Shown here: one piece after another, positions 1 through 11,239 of the stretch | Numbering within the stretch: position 1 is the stretch's first letter | Layout of the letters: every line of letters starts with the position of its first letter | Assembly (NCBI RefSeq): GCF_000003815.2 | Contig: NC_049987.1 | Location: 19,351,906 to 19,415,905 of the forward strand | Direction: 5' to 3' | DNA from: Branchiostoma floridae | Lineage: Eukaryota; Chordata; Leptocardii; Amphioxiformes; Branchiostomatidae | DNA: 64,000 nt | Notes under the pieces: generated by a model | The model's database searches: none | Told to the model about the DNA's origin: nothing | What the model saw: the letters and a program-made list of their open reading frames with translations, nothing else | Program-made: the position numbers and the translations under genes

Positions 1-1490
1 CCAAGTTCCCTACACTACCTTCCAGGGCCAGCAGAAAGTTGTTTTTCTTCTGGGTGGTATCTCTAGGGGCTGTGTTTGGGAGAGGGCTAGCACATCTACT
101 GTATGTTGTCCACTGGTCGTCTTAACTTTGAATGAATGTAACACGTTTTGTCTTGTTTTACATGTATGGTGTACTATGTATGGTATACTCGGAAACAGCT
201 TTCAAAAGTTGTAGGACCACCCACCTGTTTATATAGTCATATAGTATTGACTGATGTGTGAATAATCTGATGCCTTCAACTAAAAAATTTAATATTTCTG
301 AAAGTGCGATTTGCGCCAAGGCACTAAAAACTGATGCAAAATTTGCTAATACTCAAGAGATAAGTACTTTGTTTCTGGTGTTATGATAAGAGTTGGTATG
401 TATTTGGAGCCTGGAAGGAGTTCACAAGAAGCTTTATGTCAATGTTTCAACCATCCATAATATCCACCAAAAAAAGTAGGGAATTTTGCCTGGGGCACAT
501 TTAAAAGAGAGAAGCTGAAACAAGAAGTGGAAAGCTACTTGGATGGGGCTGACATAAACTGGACAGAGCTGGCGAGAAGTATCACAATAAGAAACATAAC
601 GAGGAAGTACCTTCTAATGTGGGGCATCTCTTGAAGCTCTGGTTACAAAAGGACATCAACACAGAGATTCAGGAAGCAACCTGCAACAACGTGTGTACAC
701 AAAGACTGAGAAAAGATAGGTGACTGAGTAAAGATAACACCTTTTTAATAACACTGTTCCGACATAACCCTCCCCAAGAAGCGAACTGAGAGACAAATCA
801 GTGTTGACAAAGGCCGACCTTTGCCTGTGCCTCAGTACTTCCTGTACCTTACGAACTTTACTTGTTTCTGTATCCGTGGCCTGATTTGTCCATTTTTCCT
901 CGGGTAAGCCTCGAGTCGGGACACCGCAGGACACCTCACTACAACACACGGGTACTTTGATTATGATAATTTTTATAACCTAATTTTGTTAAGTAATTGT
1001 AAGTTATACCAGAATATATTTCATTTAGAAATTACTACAATCTATTTAAACTAACTACTTTGTAATTCCAACCACATTTTAACAGTTATTATGCACGACG
1101 GATGCATCACAAAAAGAAACATCTGCGAGATCACCCTCGTAGAAAGTGAACTATTCCTGCATCAAGAAGCTCCGAACAGATACCTTCATTAGTTGCAAAC
1201 CTATTTGCAGATTCTGTGCGAATTCATTTGTTTCTTAACTTGCAAGCCTTTTGGACAATTTTCTGCACCCAGACAGCGTAATGAGAAACGTTGTTGGCGG
1301 GAGGGCGACGTCAGTGGCTGGAAAGCGCCGAGGGAGAGGAAGAACGTTGTAGGTGAGATTTTAGTGAAAGAGGTGAGATCATTTCTGCCCAGCCTGCTTT
1401 TGGTGTAGCGTTTACTGTAGTGCTAGTTCAGTTTATGCTAGTAGTAGTACTAGTACAGTACAAGCTTAAGGTATTGGTAAAGCCTGACCT
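1..1490. other. No supported gene; weak decayed coding trace
   Basis: I see no intact gene here. Around 480-640 on the + strand a short reading frame contains a stretch (for example FKREKLKQEVESYLDG and WTELARS) that looks like a decayed mobile-element or host protein segment. It is too short and too broken to name. The other open frames are short and lack splice or composition support. Confidence 0.35.
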
Positions 1491-1518
1491 GGACGATAGC
1501 ATTCCCTTTTTGAAAACA

Positions 1519-1830
1519 TGGCCACAGCAGCTGATCTTCCCGTTGTTTTGCTTTTCTCTGATTCCATTTGCAAGTATGTTGCTAATCATGTTTCACCCTC
1601 AGGTTTTGAACTTTATGTAGATGCAAACCGTGTTGCGAAGGTAGCTGATGTTGCTGAAGATATTAATTTTCATCGTAATGTTGGCTAGCTTTGGTGTACC
1701 TGATGTGGGCTGCATACATGTTGGCACCGACGATCTCTCCACAGGCAGGAGTCTTCAGGAAGTCATGGAAGACATTGACCAACTCATTGGTAAAGCAACA
1801 GAGTCATGTGGTTAAGTATTTATACTGATG
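1519..1830 (+). pseudogene. SGNH-hydrolase-like LINE ORF1 relic
   Basis: In one frame from about 1519 the translation contains LLFSDSICKYV, which resembles the block I serine motif (G-D-S type) of SGNH/GDSL esterases. After a stop near 1688 the reading moves to another frame with GCIHVGTDDLSTG followed by a helix-like SLQEVMEDIDQLIG. This matches the conserved hVGTNDL block of the same fold. SGNH esterase domains are known in the ORF1 protein of CR1/L2-type non-LTR retrotransposons, and the surroundings are full of LINE debris, so I infer a dead LINE ORF1 rather than a host esterase. The frameshift and the degraded motifs mean it cannot be functional as read. Confidence 0.5.
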
Positions 1831-1859
1831 ATTAGCTAATGCCCGATAGTTGCGTCCGG

Positions 1860-3380
1860 AGGAAGAAGTTAAGGATACAATTCGAGTTCAACGCCACAAA
1901 GGGAGAGAGATTTGGAACAACTGCGGTGAAAGTAGAGAAGAGTCTTGAAGCGAACGTCCTCCTTACTACTGATATCAGTATGTTCTAGTATGTTATTAAA
2001 AGTGATCCGCGCAAAGAGCAAATGAGACGATTCTTTGAAAGAACGGACAGGGTATACCGCACGGGATCCGGAGCTGACTTCACAATATGGCGACAGGCAA
2101 GCTGAAATGCAAGGATCAGTGCTGCTGTAACAACGACCGAGCACAGCAAGTCAATGCTCCACAGTGCAAGCAAACACGACAGAAGAGCCTGTTTTAAGGA
2201 CTGTAAACATGACACAAACGACTACAAAGCGCCGCTACCGTCATTATTGCGAAAAACCACCTGCATCACGCTGTGCCTGTGGCACTATGATTTTAACTAG
2301 CCAACGTGGAAACCCAAGACACTCTTGGTTGCTTCCTGGAGCTACCAAGAAAGAGGTTGCATCATGGCCCGTTGGAGGGTCAGTTGGAGGTCATACACAT
2401 TGGAGAAGGGTGTTCACAACAAGAGGGGGAGAGACTAGCCAAGACTGGTGGCCAGATCACTCAAGATTGACTGATAGGAGAAGGTATCATCATTCATCGG
2501 TTCAACACAGCTAGGAGGTCAGCCACTCAAGGTGCACTCTCACTGCGCTGGCGTCACTCCGAAGTTCGAAAGATTCTCAATGAATTCCAGCCATAATGAA
2601 CGAATTTTCTTACGTTTTTTGTATTTTGTCGTCTCCTAAGTCATTTTTTAACGTATTACACAATATCTAAATCATAAAATTCGGATAAAATAACAAAACT
2701 GTGACGCAGAGACCGAACCCCGCAGTGACGCAAGCTTGACGCAAGTGCGGTGAGAGTATTTCTTAACACACAAAAGCCTAGGCTGAGGAAGAAAAGGGTC
2801 CCTGGTCCTGTGACGTCATCATGCCAACCCCGCGTACAGCAACACAAATGAGAGAAAGCATGTCTGTTGATATGATAAAAGATGGCGATATCCTTATTGG
2901 TGAAATGATAGTGCCAAAGGAATTCGAAAAAAAATATAACATTCAACCAGGAGAGTGGCACTATTCAAGTAAAAACTTTCACAGTTGGGGGAAGGAAAAA
3001 TCTCCTTCAGGAAACAAAAAGTCGGACTCTCCATGAACAAGAAAAAATCCATGCGAATTATAAAGGATGAAGAGCATGAAACAATGGATCCATACTTTTT
3101 CAAAGAGATTGAAAGCCCTTGGTGCATATAATTAAGAAGATTGATTAAGAAGCCCCTTTGCACTGAACTGCGCAAGGATGATGTACACGGAAGAGGAATT
3201 TCTAACATGTAATATGAATGGGACGGGGGGGGGTGCAGAAGCTTGGGAAGCAGCGAATGGAAATAATCAAACGCTACGCAAAGCGGTAACATAACCTAAA
3301 CACGTCAAAGGAGTTGATGGAAACTTGGAGTTGGTCTGATTATATATATAAATGACATCCGCTATTTGCCTAAGCTCGCT
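1860..3380. other. No supported gene
   Basis: Open frames at 2164-2514, 2821-3036 and on the opposite strand show no recognisable domain, no consistent splice signals and low-complexity composition. I could not assign a function or a repeat family. Confidence 0.4.
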
Positions 3381-3388
3381 CTGTAGAG

Positions 3389-3620
3389 TAGTCTTTGCCG
3401 TTAACTAAACTTGGAATACTTTGTAAATATTTTGCCGACCGCATGTGACGATGTGTGCGAAGACACGAAATAATATGTGACATGTAAAAATGGCTCATCT
3501 TGTACTTGTAAATACTTAGATTGTTTGCTCAACCGTTTCATTTGTTCATCAGTATGATTTTGGTAGTCTTTGCCGTTAACTAAGCTTTGTGGATATTTTT
3601 GCCGACCGGCTCACACCGGC
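3389..3620 (+). repeat. Pair of direct repeats upstream of the Penelope-like element
   Basis: The 20-base word TAGTCTTTGCCGTTAACTAA starts at 3389 and recurs almost exactly from 3564 (TAGTCTTTGCCGTTAACTAA), each time followed by a TTTGCCGACC(G) block. The offset is 175 bases. Such direct repeats directly 5' of a Penelope-like RT are compatible with partial terminal repeats (pLTR) of that element class. I did not find a convincing hammerhead ribozyme core in them. Confidence 0.5.
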
Positions 3621-3739
3621 GACATTACGTACCGGTATACCCTGAGGAAGACGTGTCGATCATGTGCATTCATGCATTTTTAGCATAATGTAACGTAGCT
3701 TATAAGAAACATACCTTCCCTGGCCAGTTTACACAAAAA

Positions 3740-5265
3740 GCGTCTTCTATTAGCATAGTTGATTATGTGTGGGTTTTCTTCTCACAAATTCATACGATTT
3801 CAAAAAGATTCATGATAAGGTCCGACAAAGAGGGCAAACCGTTAAGACCGATAGTGAGTAGCGTTAGTTCTATCACATATCCTAGCGCTAAGTATGTTGC
3901 CGACATTCTTTCTCCCCTGGTCGGAAAATCCCCTCACCATATTATAAATTCGCATCATTTTGCCGGCCTTATTACAAATGAGAGGGTAGAGCAAGAAGAA
4001 CTTACATATTTTGATGTTACGGCTTTGTTCACTTCTGTGCCAGTTGACAAAGCGTTTGACATTATACTAGATAGACTTCAGAACGACAGCGCACTTTTAC
4101 AACGGTCTACATTGTCCCCAGTTCATGTCAGGGATCTTTTGAAGGTTTGCTTAGATTGTACGTATTTTCTATACAATGGTGATATTTTTCAGACAAATTC
4201 ACGGGGCTGCTATGGGCTCCCCTGTTTCCCCAATCGTCTAAAACATTTTGAACAGGTGGCTATCAACACCGCACGTCACCCACCCTTGTGGTGGTATAGT
4301 TACGTTGACGATACTCACACAAAGCTGAAAAAGGTTCACGAACAGGAATTTACTGACCATATCAATAGCCTTGACCCCGACATTAAGTTTACTTTTGAGG
4401 GACAAAACGACAACTCCCCACCATTTCTATACACCGTGACAGTTGTTAAGGAGGACGGTTCTCTGGACATTGACATTTATCGCAAACAAACTCACACAGA
4501 TCAGTATTTGAACTTTGAGTCTAATCATCCCTTAGAGCACCAACGTAGCGTAGTCAGAACATTTTGACACCGTACCAACACTATCATCACTGACCCTTTC
4601 GACAGACAAAAAGAAACACTGCACGTCTTGGGCGATAAACAAAGCCGCGGCACCTAAACCCACTGTTCCCCGTGACCACAACCCAAACCTTGCCACACGA
4701 CAGAACAACAGGGTTGGTTGTCCTGCCCTACGTGAAGGGCGTCTCGGAAGATCTGCGTAGGATCTTCAAGATCTGTCGTAAAACCCAGGCGCTAATCAGT
4801 TTTTATGGTGAGGACACGCTGCTCATTATCGACCTCATTAGCGGTAATGAGCTAGCGGCACCGAAATCTGGTGTTCACCGTAAACGTGTACACGATCGTA
4901 ATTACGCCGTGTTTGCGTTTTCGAATTTTAGTAATTACGGTAATGTTTACGATGATGGTACTGTATTACCAACATGAGGAACAAACTTTAAAAAAATCGC
5001 GCGCACACGACACATCTCCATATGGGAAGATAGTGGTCATTTCAGTAGTCACGGACATGTTTTACATGACTAACACAGTATATGATACAGTCACATACTA
5101 TATCGATGCTAAATATTCAGAGATACGGAGAGAAAATCAACTTTCAGTATCATATGGAACAGCCTTCCCTCAATGGACTTTGTGTGGCACTGCAGACTAG
5201 GCTTGAATCCGACCGAAGTACCTCGCCAGCCAAACCCAGCGGAAAGCAGAAAGCGGCGTCTTAAG
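3740..5265 (+). mobile_element. Penelope-like retroelement, 5'-truncated and decayed
   Basis: The 266-residue frame at 3767-4567 carries hallmarks of Penelope-like reverse transcriptases: LRPIVSS, the first catalytic aspartate in FDVTALFTSVP, and the palm motif YVDDT (WWYSYVDDTHTK). The usual glycine/serine-proline motif between them is scrambled (GCYGLPCFPN), which implies compensating frameshifts. After the stop, 4672-4977 contains PYVKGVSEDLRRIFK, typical of the linker between RT and the C-terminal GIY-YIG nuclease. Near 5180-5264 a short TRLESDRSTSPAKPS-like stretch looks like the distal nuclease/tail region. About 200 bases of unrelated A/T-rich sequence sit between the last two pieces, and the N-terminal part is missing. 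The family call is strong, but the copy is certainly non-autonomous. Confidence 0.85.
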
Positions 5266-5433
5266 TGAGAGGCTTCCACCTCCCGACTATAACCCTGAGC
5301 GCGCCCGCCGACACTTCAAGCCAGACGTCAACCCTCGAGTCCCCTCTCCGCCCGTTCACGACGTGACGCATTCGCAGTCTTGTCTTCCAGTACCAGGCCA
5401 GAAGAAGTCATGGCAACCCAGATCACAACTATA

Positions 5434-5578
5434 TTAGCCTCTATCAGGCTCCGTGGATCGGTGGTACCGTGGTGAGGACAATGATTCTACTGGACGGCCG
5501 TGTCCCCTAACGTGCTATTGACTATTTGTCCAATTTCTACAATTAGACCAACCATCCACGGAGCCCGGTAGAGGCTAA
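5434..5578. mobile_element. Short foldback element (MITE-like) with 28-bp inverted ends
   Basis: The left end (TTAGCCTCTATCAGGCTCCG, continuing GTGGATCGGT) is repeated as an imperfect reverse complement at the right end (5551-5578). The enclosed 145 bases have no coding potential. Structure and size fit a miniature inverted-repeat transposable element. No clear target-site duplication is visible. A 69-base insertion at 27548-27616 contains similar words (GGTAGCCAG, CCCCGGTAGA) and may be related. Confidence 0.6.
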
Positions 5579-5579
5579 A

Positions 5580-6195
5580 CGATGATGGTTTTCTACCATT
5601 AAAGGGCATCACTTTAATACAGTTTTAGAAATCGTTAACTGGATGAACGAAGACCATTATTGTGCATTTACGTTTCTGCTCTCCTGACTCTTTCAAGTAC
5701 AGATCAAGATGATGAAGTACAGTTTAAAGTGAGTCAAATTACAACTGGCGTTGTAAGAATGTAGTATATTACCATAACTACAAAGTTAATGAAATATATT
5801 GATTGCACGTTTTCCAAAGTCAACTATCAGGTCACAAGAAAGGCAACATGTTGCAATGGATTAAAGGTTTGTAATGGATACTAGTGTGTGCAAAAATTCA
5901 ACGTAACGCTACAGAAGCATGTAGATTTATTCCGTTTAGATAGCTTTAGATGTTGAGTATCATGTTTCATTTAGTTTCGTATGATCAAAACAAAAACTGA
6001 CAATTGATGTGTTTAAGATATCCTACTTTCTCCTTTTGTTTAAATGTAAAGACTACAGAGCAATGCTGGTCATGGCTGATGGTACAGTGCTACCAGATCC
6101 ATACTCTGACCTGAAAAGTACCCGGGCTGCACGAGGATCAAGGAATGTGTCCAAGGCCACCAACAATGTACAATGTACTTAGACATGGTTTAGTT
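5580..6195. other. No gene seen
   Basis: A/T-rich sequence without a convincing reading frame, repeat array or splice structure. Confidence 0.4.
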
Positions 6196-7168
6196 AAAAC
6201 TGGAGAGAGGGTCTACAGATGAGATTGATGGGAGACTATAAGGATGGCAAAGCATTCTCCCAGACTTTATTGGAGAGATTTTGTTTCATCCTAACATTGA
6301 AACCTCAAACGTATGTTTTGTAAAATCTCAGAATGCCAGATCACAGCGAAAGAAATGATGAAGCACACAAGATTTGGGTGGCACTAGTGAAGTCTTCTGG
6401 AAAAGTATTGTTAGGTTACTGCACCTGCTTTGTTGGGTAAGAAACATTATATCAAGGACTTGTCATAAAAGTTTATGCATACATTTAAGGTCATTGTAAC
6501 TTTAAGGAAACAAAACACGTAGTGTAAGAACTGCAAACAGCCTGGGCACACTCTATTGAACTGGCCAGAGCCACAGCTTTGTTTTGATTGCGGCTTAGAT
6601 GGACACAAGAGAGGTGACCCCTGTTGCTTGAACATTGACAGCAAGAACGACAGTCAAGATCACGGACCGCAATCGGCAACTGAGGACATCTTTGCCACGC
6701 CCAAGGGCACTGACACAACAGCTGAACGATCTCCGTTACCAACGAAAGTGATCGACGACTTTTATAATAAGTATGTTGAGCGCCAACAGGTCTCAACAAA
6801 CACTTCCGTAAACGTCGCCATGACAACAGAATAGGCAGAGTATCTCGTCTAAACTGGTGAGAGGCGTCTACAGAGGGGATTGATGGGGGACTATAATGAT
6901 GACAAAGCATTCTCCAACGTTGATTAAGAATTTATTGGAGAAGTTTTGTTTCACCCAAACATTGAAACCTCAAACGTGTGTTTTTACGAAATCTCATTTG
7001 TAGGATCACAGCGAAGGAATGATGAAGCTCACAAGATATGGGTGGCATTAGAGAAGTCTAGTGGGTAAGTGTTGTCGGCATACTGTACCTACTTTGCTAG
7101 GTAAGCACATTATATCAAGGCCTTTCATAAAAGTTTATACATGCATTTAAGGTCATTATAACATTAAT
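6196..7168 (+). repeat. Direct duplication (two units of about 315 bp) flanking a zinc-knuckle segment
   Basis: The block at about 6196-6510 recurs diverged at about 6849-7168. Shared landmarks in the same order are GGGTCTACAGA / GGCGTCTACAGA, GACTATAA-GATG, ATTGAAACCTCAAACGT, a GATCACAGCGAAAG segment and CATTATATCAAGG. Both units can be read as short pieces with IGEVLFHPNIETSN-like and NDEAHKIWVALEKSSG-like translations. The latter is followed by GTAAGT in unit 2, as an exon end would be. I infer tandem duplication of one or two exons of a decayed protein gene or element. The family is unknown to me. Confidence 0.6.
6515..6834 (+). pseudogene. CCHC zinc-knuckle fragment
   Basis: The reading through 6525-6640 gives CKNCKQPGH followed by NW and then CFDCGLDGHKRGDPCC. 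This is the C-x2-C-x4-H pattern of retroviral-type zinc knuckles, repeated twice with about 15 residues between. In the first knuckle the expected fourth ligand is tryptophan (NWP), so that knuckle is broken. The frame continues as a hydrophilic tail to a stop at 6832-6834. It sits between the two duplicated units described for this region. Zinc knuckles occur in gag-like proteins and in host nucleic-acid-binding proteins, so the origin is uncertain, though the TE-rich context favours an element. Confidence 0.5.
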
Positions 7169-7589
7169 ATAGAGCAGCCTAAAACAATGTAAATTACTGC
7201 TTTATTTCATGTCCTTCAGCTTGTATCCATGCTAGCATTCTTCCAAGGTCTTGTCCACTTTTGATGGACTCTTATTTTTTTATTCCTTCTGTTTTTGACA
7301 CGGTTTGAGAGCCACTTGCAACCACATTGCAAGGGTGTAAGACAGTTCAAGCTGGACTATGCCTGGCAAATGGGCATAACGAACAAGACATGTACTTCCA
7401 AACCTGCAGAGTGGACACAACCGAGAGGAAGAGTTTTGGGACATGTGCCACAAAAGTCATGAAAGACATGGAATGGTGGAAGCCAAAATGGAACAAAGGG
7501 AGGGGCAGAAAGCCAATAAATTCTGCTGCTCGATAGCGGGTCAGGCGTTCAAAGAATACTTCTGATCCAACGTTGGAAGAACTGACGTC

Positions 7590-7935
7590 AGACCTAACTT
7601 TCTTGTAAGGATGCATGTGTGTTTCAGTATGGTTTACCCACAGAAACTGTGCCATGTGACATAGAAGATGACATAAATGTTGATGCAGAAGTTGAAATGG
7701 AGACGCATGTAAATGTACCACCACCACGTAGATCTTCTCTTCCAACACTTACAGCACAAGGGCGGCCCATTCGGGCGTGACGATCTACACGCGGCGGGTA
7801 CTCTGGCAACTTATTTCGATGACGACCGTGCGAGCCATTCTAAGGTTTCCTACTACCGGCTAACTGAAGGCAAGTGTCCATGCCGCGTCTCTTCTACGAC
7901 GGACTAGGAGACCTACTACATAACGTGCACAACAG
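7590..7935 (+). pseudogene. Decayed coding segment of an unidentified repeated family (copy A)
   Basis: A frame from 7627 reads YGLPTETVPCDIEDDI and continues to a proline/serine-rich stretch, then the frame breaks. Beyond it, a TIYTR stretch and, in another frame, FYDGLGDLLHNVHN are visible (7885-7930). Closely similar TIYTRGGTLSAY and FYDGREDLLHNVDN words occur at 15989-16110, and MYDGTADLLYNMDN at 13690-13730. Three decayed copies of the same block within 9 kb mean it belongs to a multicopy family, most likely a transposon protein. I cannot name the family. Confidence 0.45.
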
Positions 7936-8169
7936 CAGGTCAGCCCTCAAAACCACACAGGAGACGTACTGCACTCAGCACGAAGTGTGGCCGGGTCCAA
8001 GCATGCTGACCGTGTGTTCATAAAGAGGAGACGAGTGAGGGACCTGCTACTGCGGTTCAGTGGGGAGAAGCGAGGACAGAAGGCCGTCAGTAAGAACGGA
8101 CTGATGGGGAGGTCAACAGCCTTGTCACTCTCCCCACCAACGAAGCGAAAGACATGCTGAATTTGCAGC

Positions 8170-8620
8170 ATCTCTGCGTCGCATTAAGTCTGAGGGAAAT
8201 AGCCGCACATACCCCATAGGCTTACAAAAGACTCCTGCCCGAACTTGTAAACACACCCATTTGTGGCATACTGCAAACCGCAGGCGACAGAGAGGTCCTG
8301 GACATGATCATGAAGCGAGGGGAGGCTACGTTAGGCTGTGCAGATGTTGCTTTAAGTCTGCAAAAGTCCACGCCCGTGCTGTTTAGGAGACATCGCAAAG
8401 GGTGGAGACATCCAAGGTGGCATTAAACAGCTACTTCATCGCGTGAACACAGCCTTGGACCAACTTTTTCACACTGTTCCCATTCCATCTTTTGCAGATT
8501 CCTACCACGCACCTCCAGCACTATCCATGCAATCCATTTTCCGGCACTGAGTCAGCAGGTCGATCTACCAAACTACACTGCTGATACGAAGACTTCCAGT
8601 GTTTTTGATCTTCATCATGC
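8170..8620. other. No supported gene
   Basis: Frames are short and interrupted. Nothing recognisable was found on either strand. Confidence 0.35.
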
Positions 8621-8624
8621 GTTC

Positions 8625-8757
8625 TGTTAGAATTTCGCCTAGAAATTCTGTTAGAATTTCGCCTAGAAATTCTGTTAAAATTTCTGTTAGAATTTCGCCA
8701 CATTTCGCTTCAGCGAAGCCTGATATGCGGCGAGGGTGAGTGAGTGAGTGAGTGGGA
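8625..8757. repeat. Minisatellite of 24-bp units followed by a GTGA microsatellite
   Basis: The unit TTCTGTTAGAATTTCGCC plus TAGAAA is repeated about two and a half times between 8628 and 8698, with a shortened third unit. It is followed at 8733-8754 by a (GTGA)n run. The unit itself contains a weak inverted repeat (GAATTTC...GAAATTC). Confidence 0.75.
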
Positions 8758-11225
8758 TGCGTTCTTTTTTACTATATTATCTGTAGGAATATAATCTACT
8801 TCGGGTTTCTTCTCTATTATCTACGTTCTATGATTGACGGTCGGGAGCCGCTGAAAGCCACCCAGCGTTCCACGAACCGGACTCGGTCTGCAGCCGGAAA
8901 GTTCAAGGCGCTACCCTACGAACTGCTTCGGAGGGGGTGTGATTCCTTTGCGAGTCGTCTCGACAACAGTTTGGATAAGTTAGGTTGCTGAACTAGATCT
9001 ACTCTAGATTTGTTGCTTTTTTTATAAGAGATGACACAAGGCCTAAGATGCAACGTGAAAGGAACACCGATTCCAGTAGTCTAGTGATCATCACCAACAA
9101 TGATCGAACGTTAAGATGTTATTTGTTTGTTCTGGCAGTACGTGGGGATTAGTTCGAGTACAATGTAAATTGTCTTATTTGCAAAAATCATGCCCGACGT
9201 CCAATTGCATGTACATTCTCAAAGCAAGCGTGAAGTAATAGATATAGTCAATAAGACTATGTCTACGTTAACTTTACTAATGTTGGGTTTACATCCTTCT
9301 TTTAAGGCAAATAGTGAATTGGGACGGGCACCAAGGGAAAGGATATGGGGATTTTCCTGGAGGAAATGGTAACCCTGTTTGTCCTCCTGGAAGCAGAAAA
9401 AACGTGGACCTGGCGAACATCATCTGTTGTCTGCATGAGGAGGATGACGGGCACCTTTAGCTGACACCAACTGGGTACAACACGTTCTTCGCTGAGCTGG
9501 CCAGAAACACGCCGACATGCTTCAGATTGCAGGCCACGATACTGCAATCAGAATTGCAGAGAAAGTGGCAAAAGGAAAGATCATTCTAAGACAGTAAAGT
9601 TGTGACTAGTATTTCTCGTATTTGCAGGAGAAGGCACCACTTTTGTGTACGTTTGTACATAGCATTGGTAGGAAAGGTAACATCCCCACTGAAGAAATTT
9701 TTACCTTTATCCTCAACCTGATCAAGATTCTAAATCTCAACATATGACAAAGTTCCTTAGCCATCTCTTAGCAGTTACCCACCTCCACCAGCTTCTTCCG
9801 TGATGTGGTGTGGTTTAACTCGCTATGCTTATGCTATGGACAAATAAAGACGCTGTGCCGTAAAAGCCCAGGATGTTTGCAGGAAGGAGTCCTACGGACA
9901 TCACGTCATACCCTCACGCCTTTTTACAATCTTCTGCAAGCACGTAACACCACCTTTCTACTTGACCACTTTCACTTCAAGGGGCATATTTGATGTCCAT
10001 TTTGATTGGCTACAGCATGGGTACCCAAGACTTTATGACATAAGTACTATCAACTCGAAAGTTAACTTTTAATTTTTTAATTCTTTTTCACTTTTTGGGC
10101 TCACAAAACACCTGTGTCTACGAGCCGGCAGCACAAGTGAACCAGTCCAAAAACAGAACAGAGATCTAGTATTTGATTATTAGTATTACTATCAGGAACG
10201 TCGAACTCTATATTCACGCATACATGGGGGGGAGGGGGAGTCACGATGTTTTTCGTAATACGTGCCTTGCCTAAATTGTCAACAGGAAAAATAGATAATC
10301 TTTTTATTAAAGTTTTTCCGGAAATAAATCATTTCTTTGCAAGTATAACATTGTTTTCTTATTTGTGCTGCTTCATATCAGTTGAAATCGAGAAGTAGAA
10401 GTTGTAATAAGAATTAAATTGATAAATGTGTAATTGCAGATAATCTATGGTCAGATCTAAAACTAACTGACCATAGCTTAACTTCTTTATCATTTCTGAT
10501 CATAGCTTAATTCTCCTATCATTTGTCACTGCAGATTTTTCAAGAGGTGGGTATTCGAAGTTTAATTTAATACATCCATATTAGAAGACAGGTCGTTTCA
10601 AACGAAAACTGCAGAAACCATGAAAGAATCCGTCAGCATTTCTCTGGGACAGCCAATCCCCATGTGGTCTGGGAAGCAGCCAATGTTTCTTTAGATCCCA
10701 TTGTATCAAATTTTAAAGTTTCAAAAATAAAACAAGTACCTTTCTAATGAGAAAACACTGATGATATAAATATTCTTTAAACCGAGCTAGATATCACACC
10801 TTCTGCTCCAGATTCAATCCTTGGTGCTTTGGATCAAAAACAAAGCTGAAACTACTATATAACCCTTTGCAACGTGTATTGTGTATAAGTTATTATGACA
10901 AGATCTAGTAGAGGTTAAACATGACTTTCAAGAGTACCAATAACTAAAACTCCTGATGTCCCGTTATTCGGGGACTTCGATATGCCGGATATTTGCTGTA
11001 TGTAGCTCAGAGACGCACACAAACTAAACTTTAAAACACGACATGTGTTATCAATTTGTATTCCATCCACAACAACGTACCTGAACTGCACGCATGTTAT
11101 GAGGCTTTACAACCAGAAAATGCCGTTGGCACCGAGACATGGTTGAACTTGTCAGTGAGCAGCAGGTAAATATTTCCTGACATATAAGGTGCTCGGGAGA
11201 GACCGAGAAGGAGGTGGGCTTGTAC
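8758..11225. other. No supported gene; unexplained short frame at 8830-8991
   Basis: One frame at 8830-8991 (ending KALPYELLRRGCDSFASRL and then DNSLDKLGC) has a protein-like composition and ends at a proper stop, so it may be the C-terminus of an element protein, but I do not recognise it. The rest of this stretch has only short frames. At 10460-10530 a small direct duplication (GACCATAGCTTAA / GATCATAGCTTAA) is visible. I see no genes. Confidence 0.35.
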
Positions 11226-11239
11226 CGCTGTCAGGATTA

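Noticed and set aside
3892..3990. Possible host telomerase-like or retroviral RT at the 266-codon frame
   Set aside because: FDVTALFTSVP and YVDDT together with a downstream YVKGVSE linker fit Penelope-like elements, not telomerase or retroviral polymerases.
8625..8757. CRISPR-like array
   Set aside because: Units are contiguous without spacers and the genome is eukaryotic, so it is a minisatellite.
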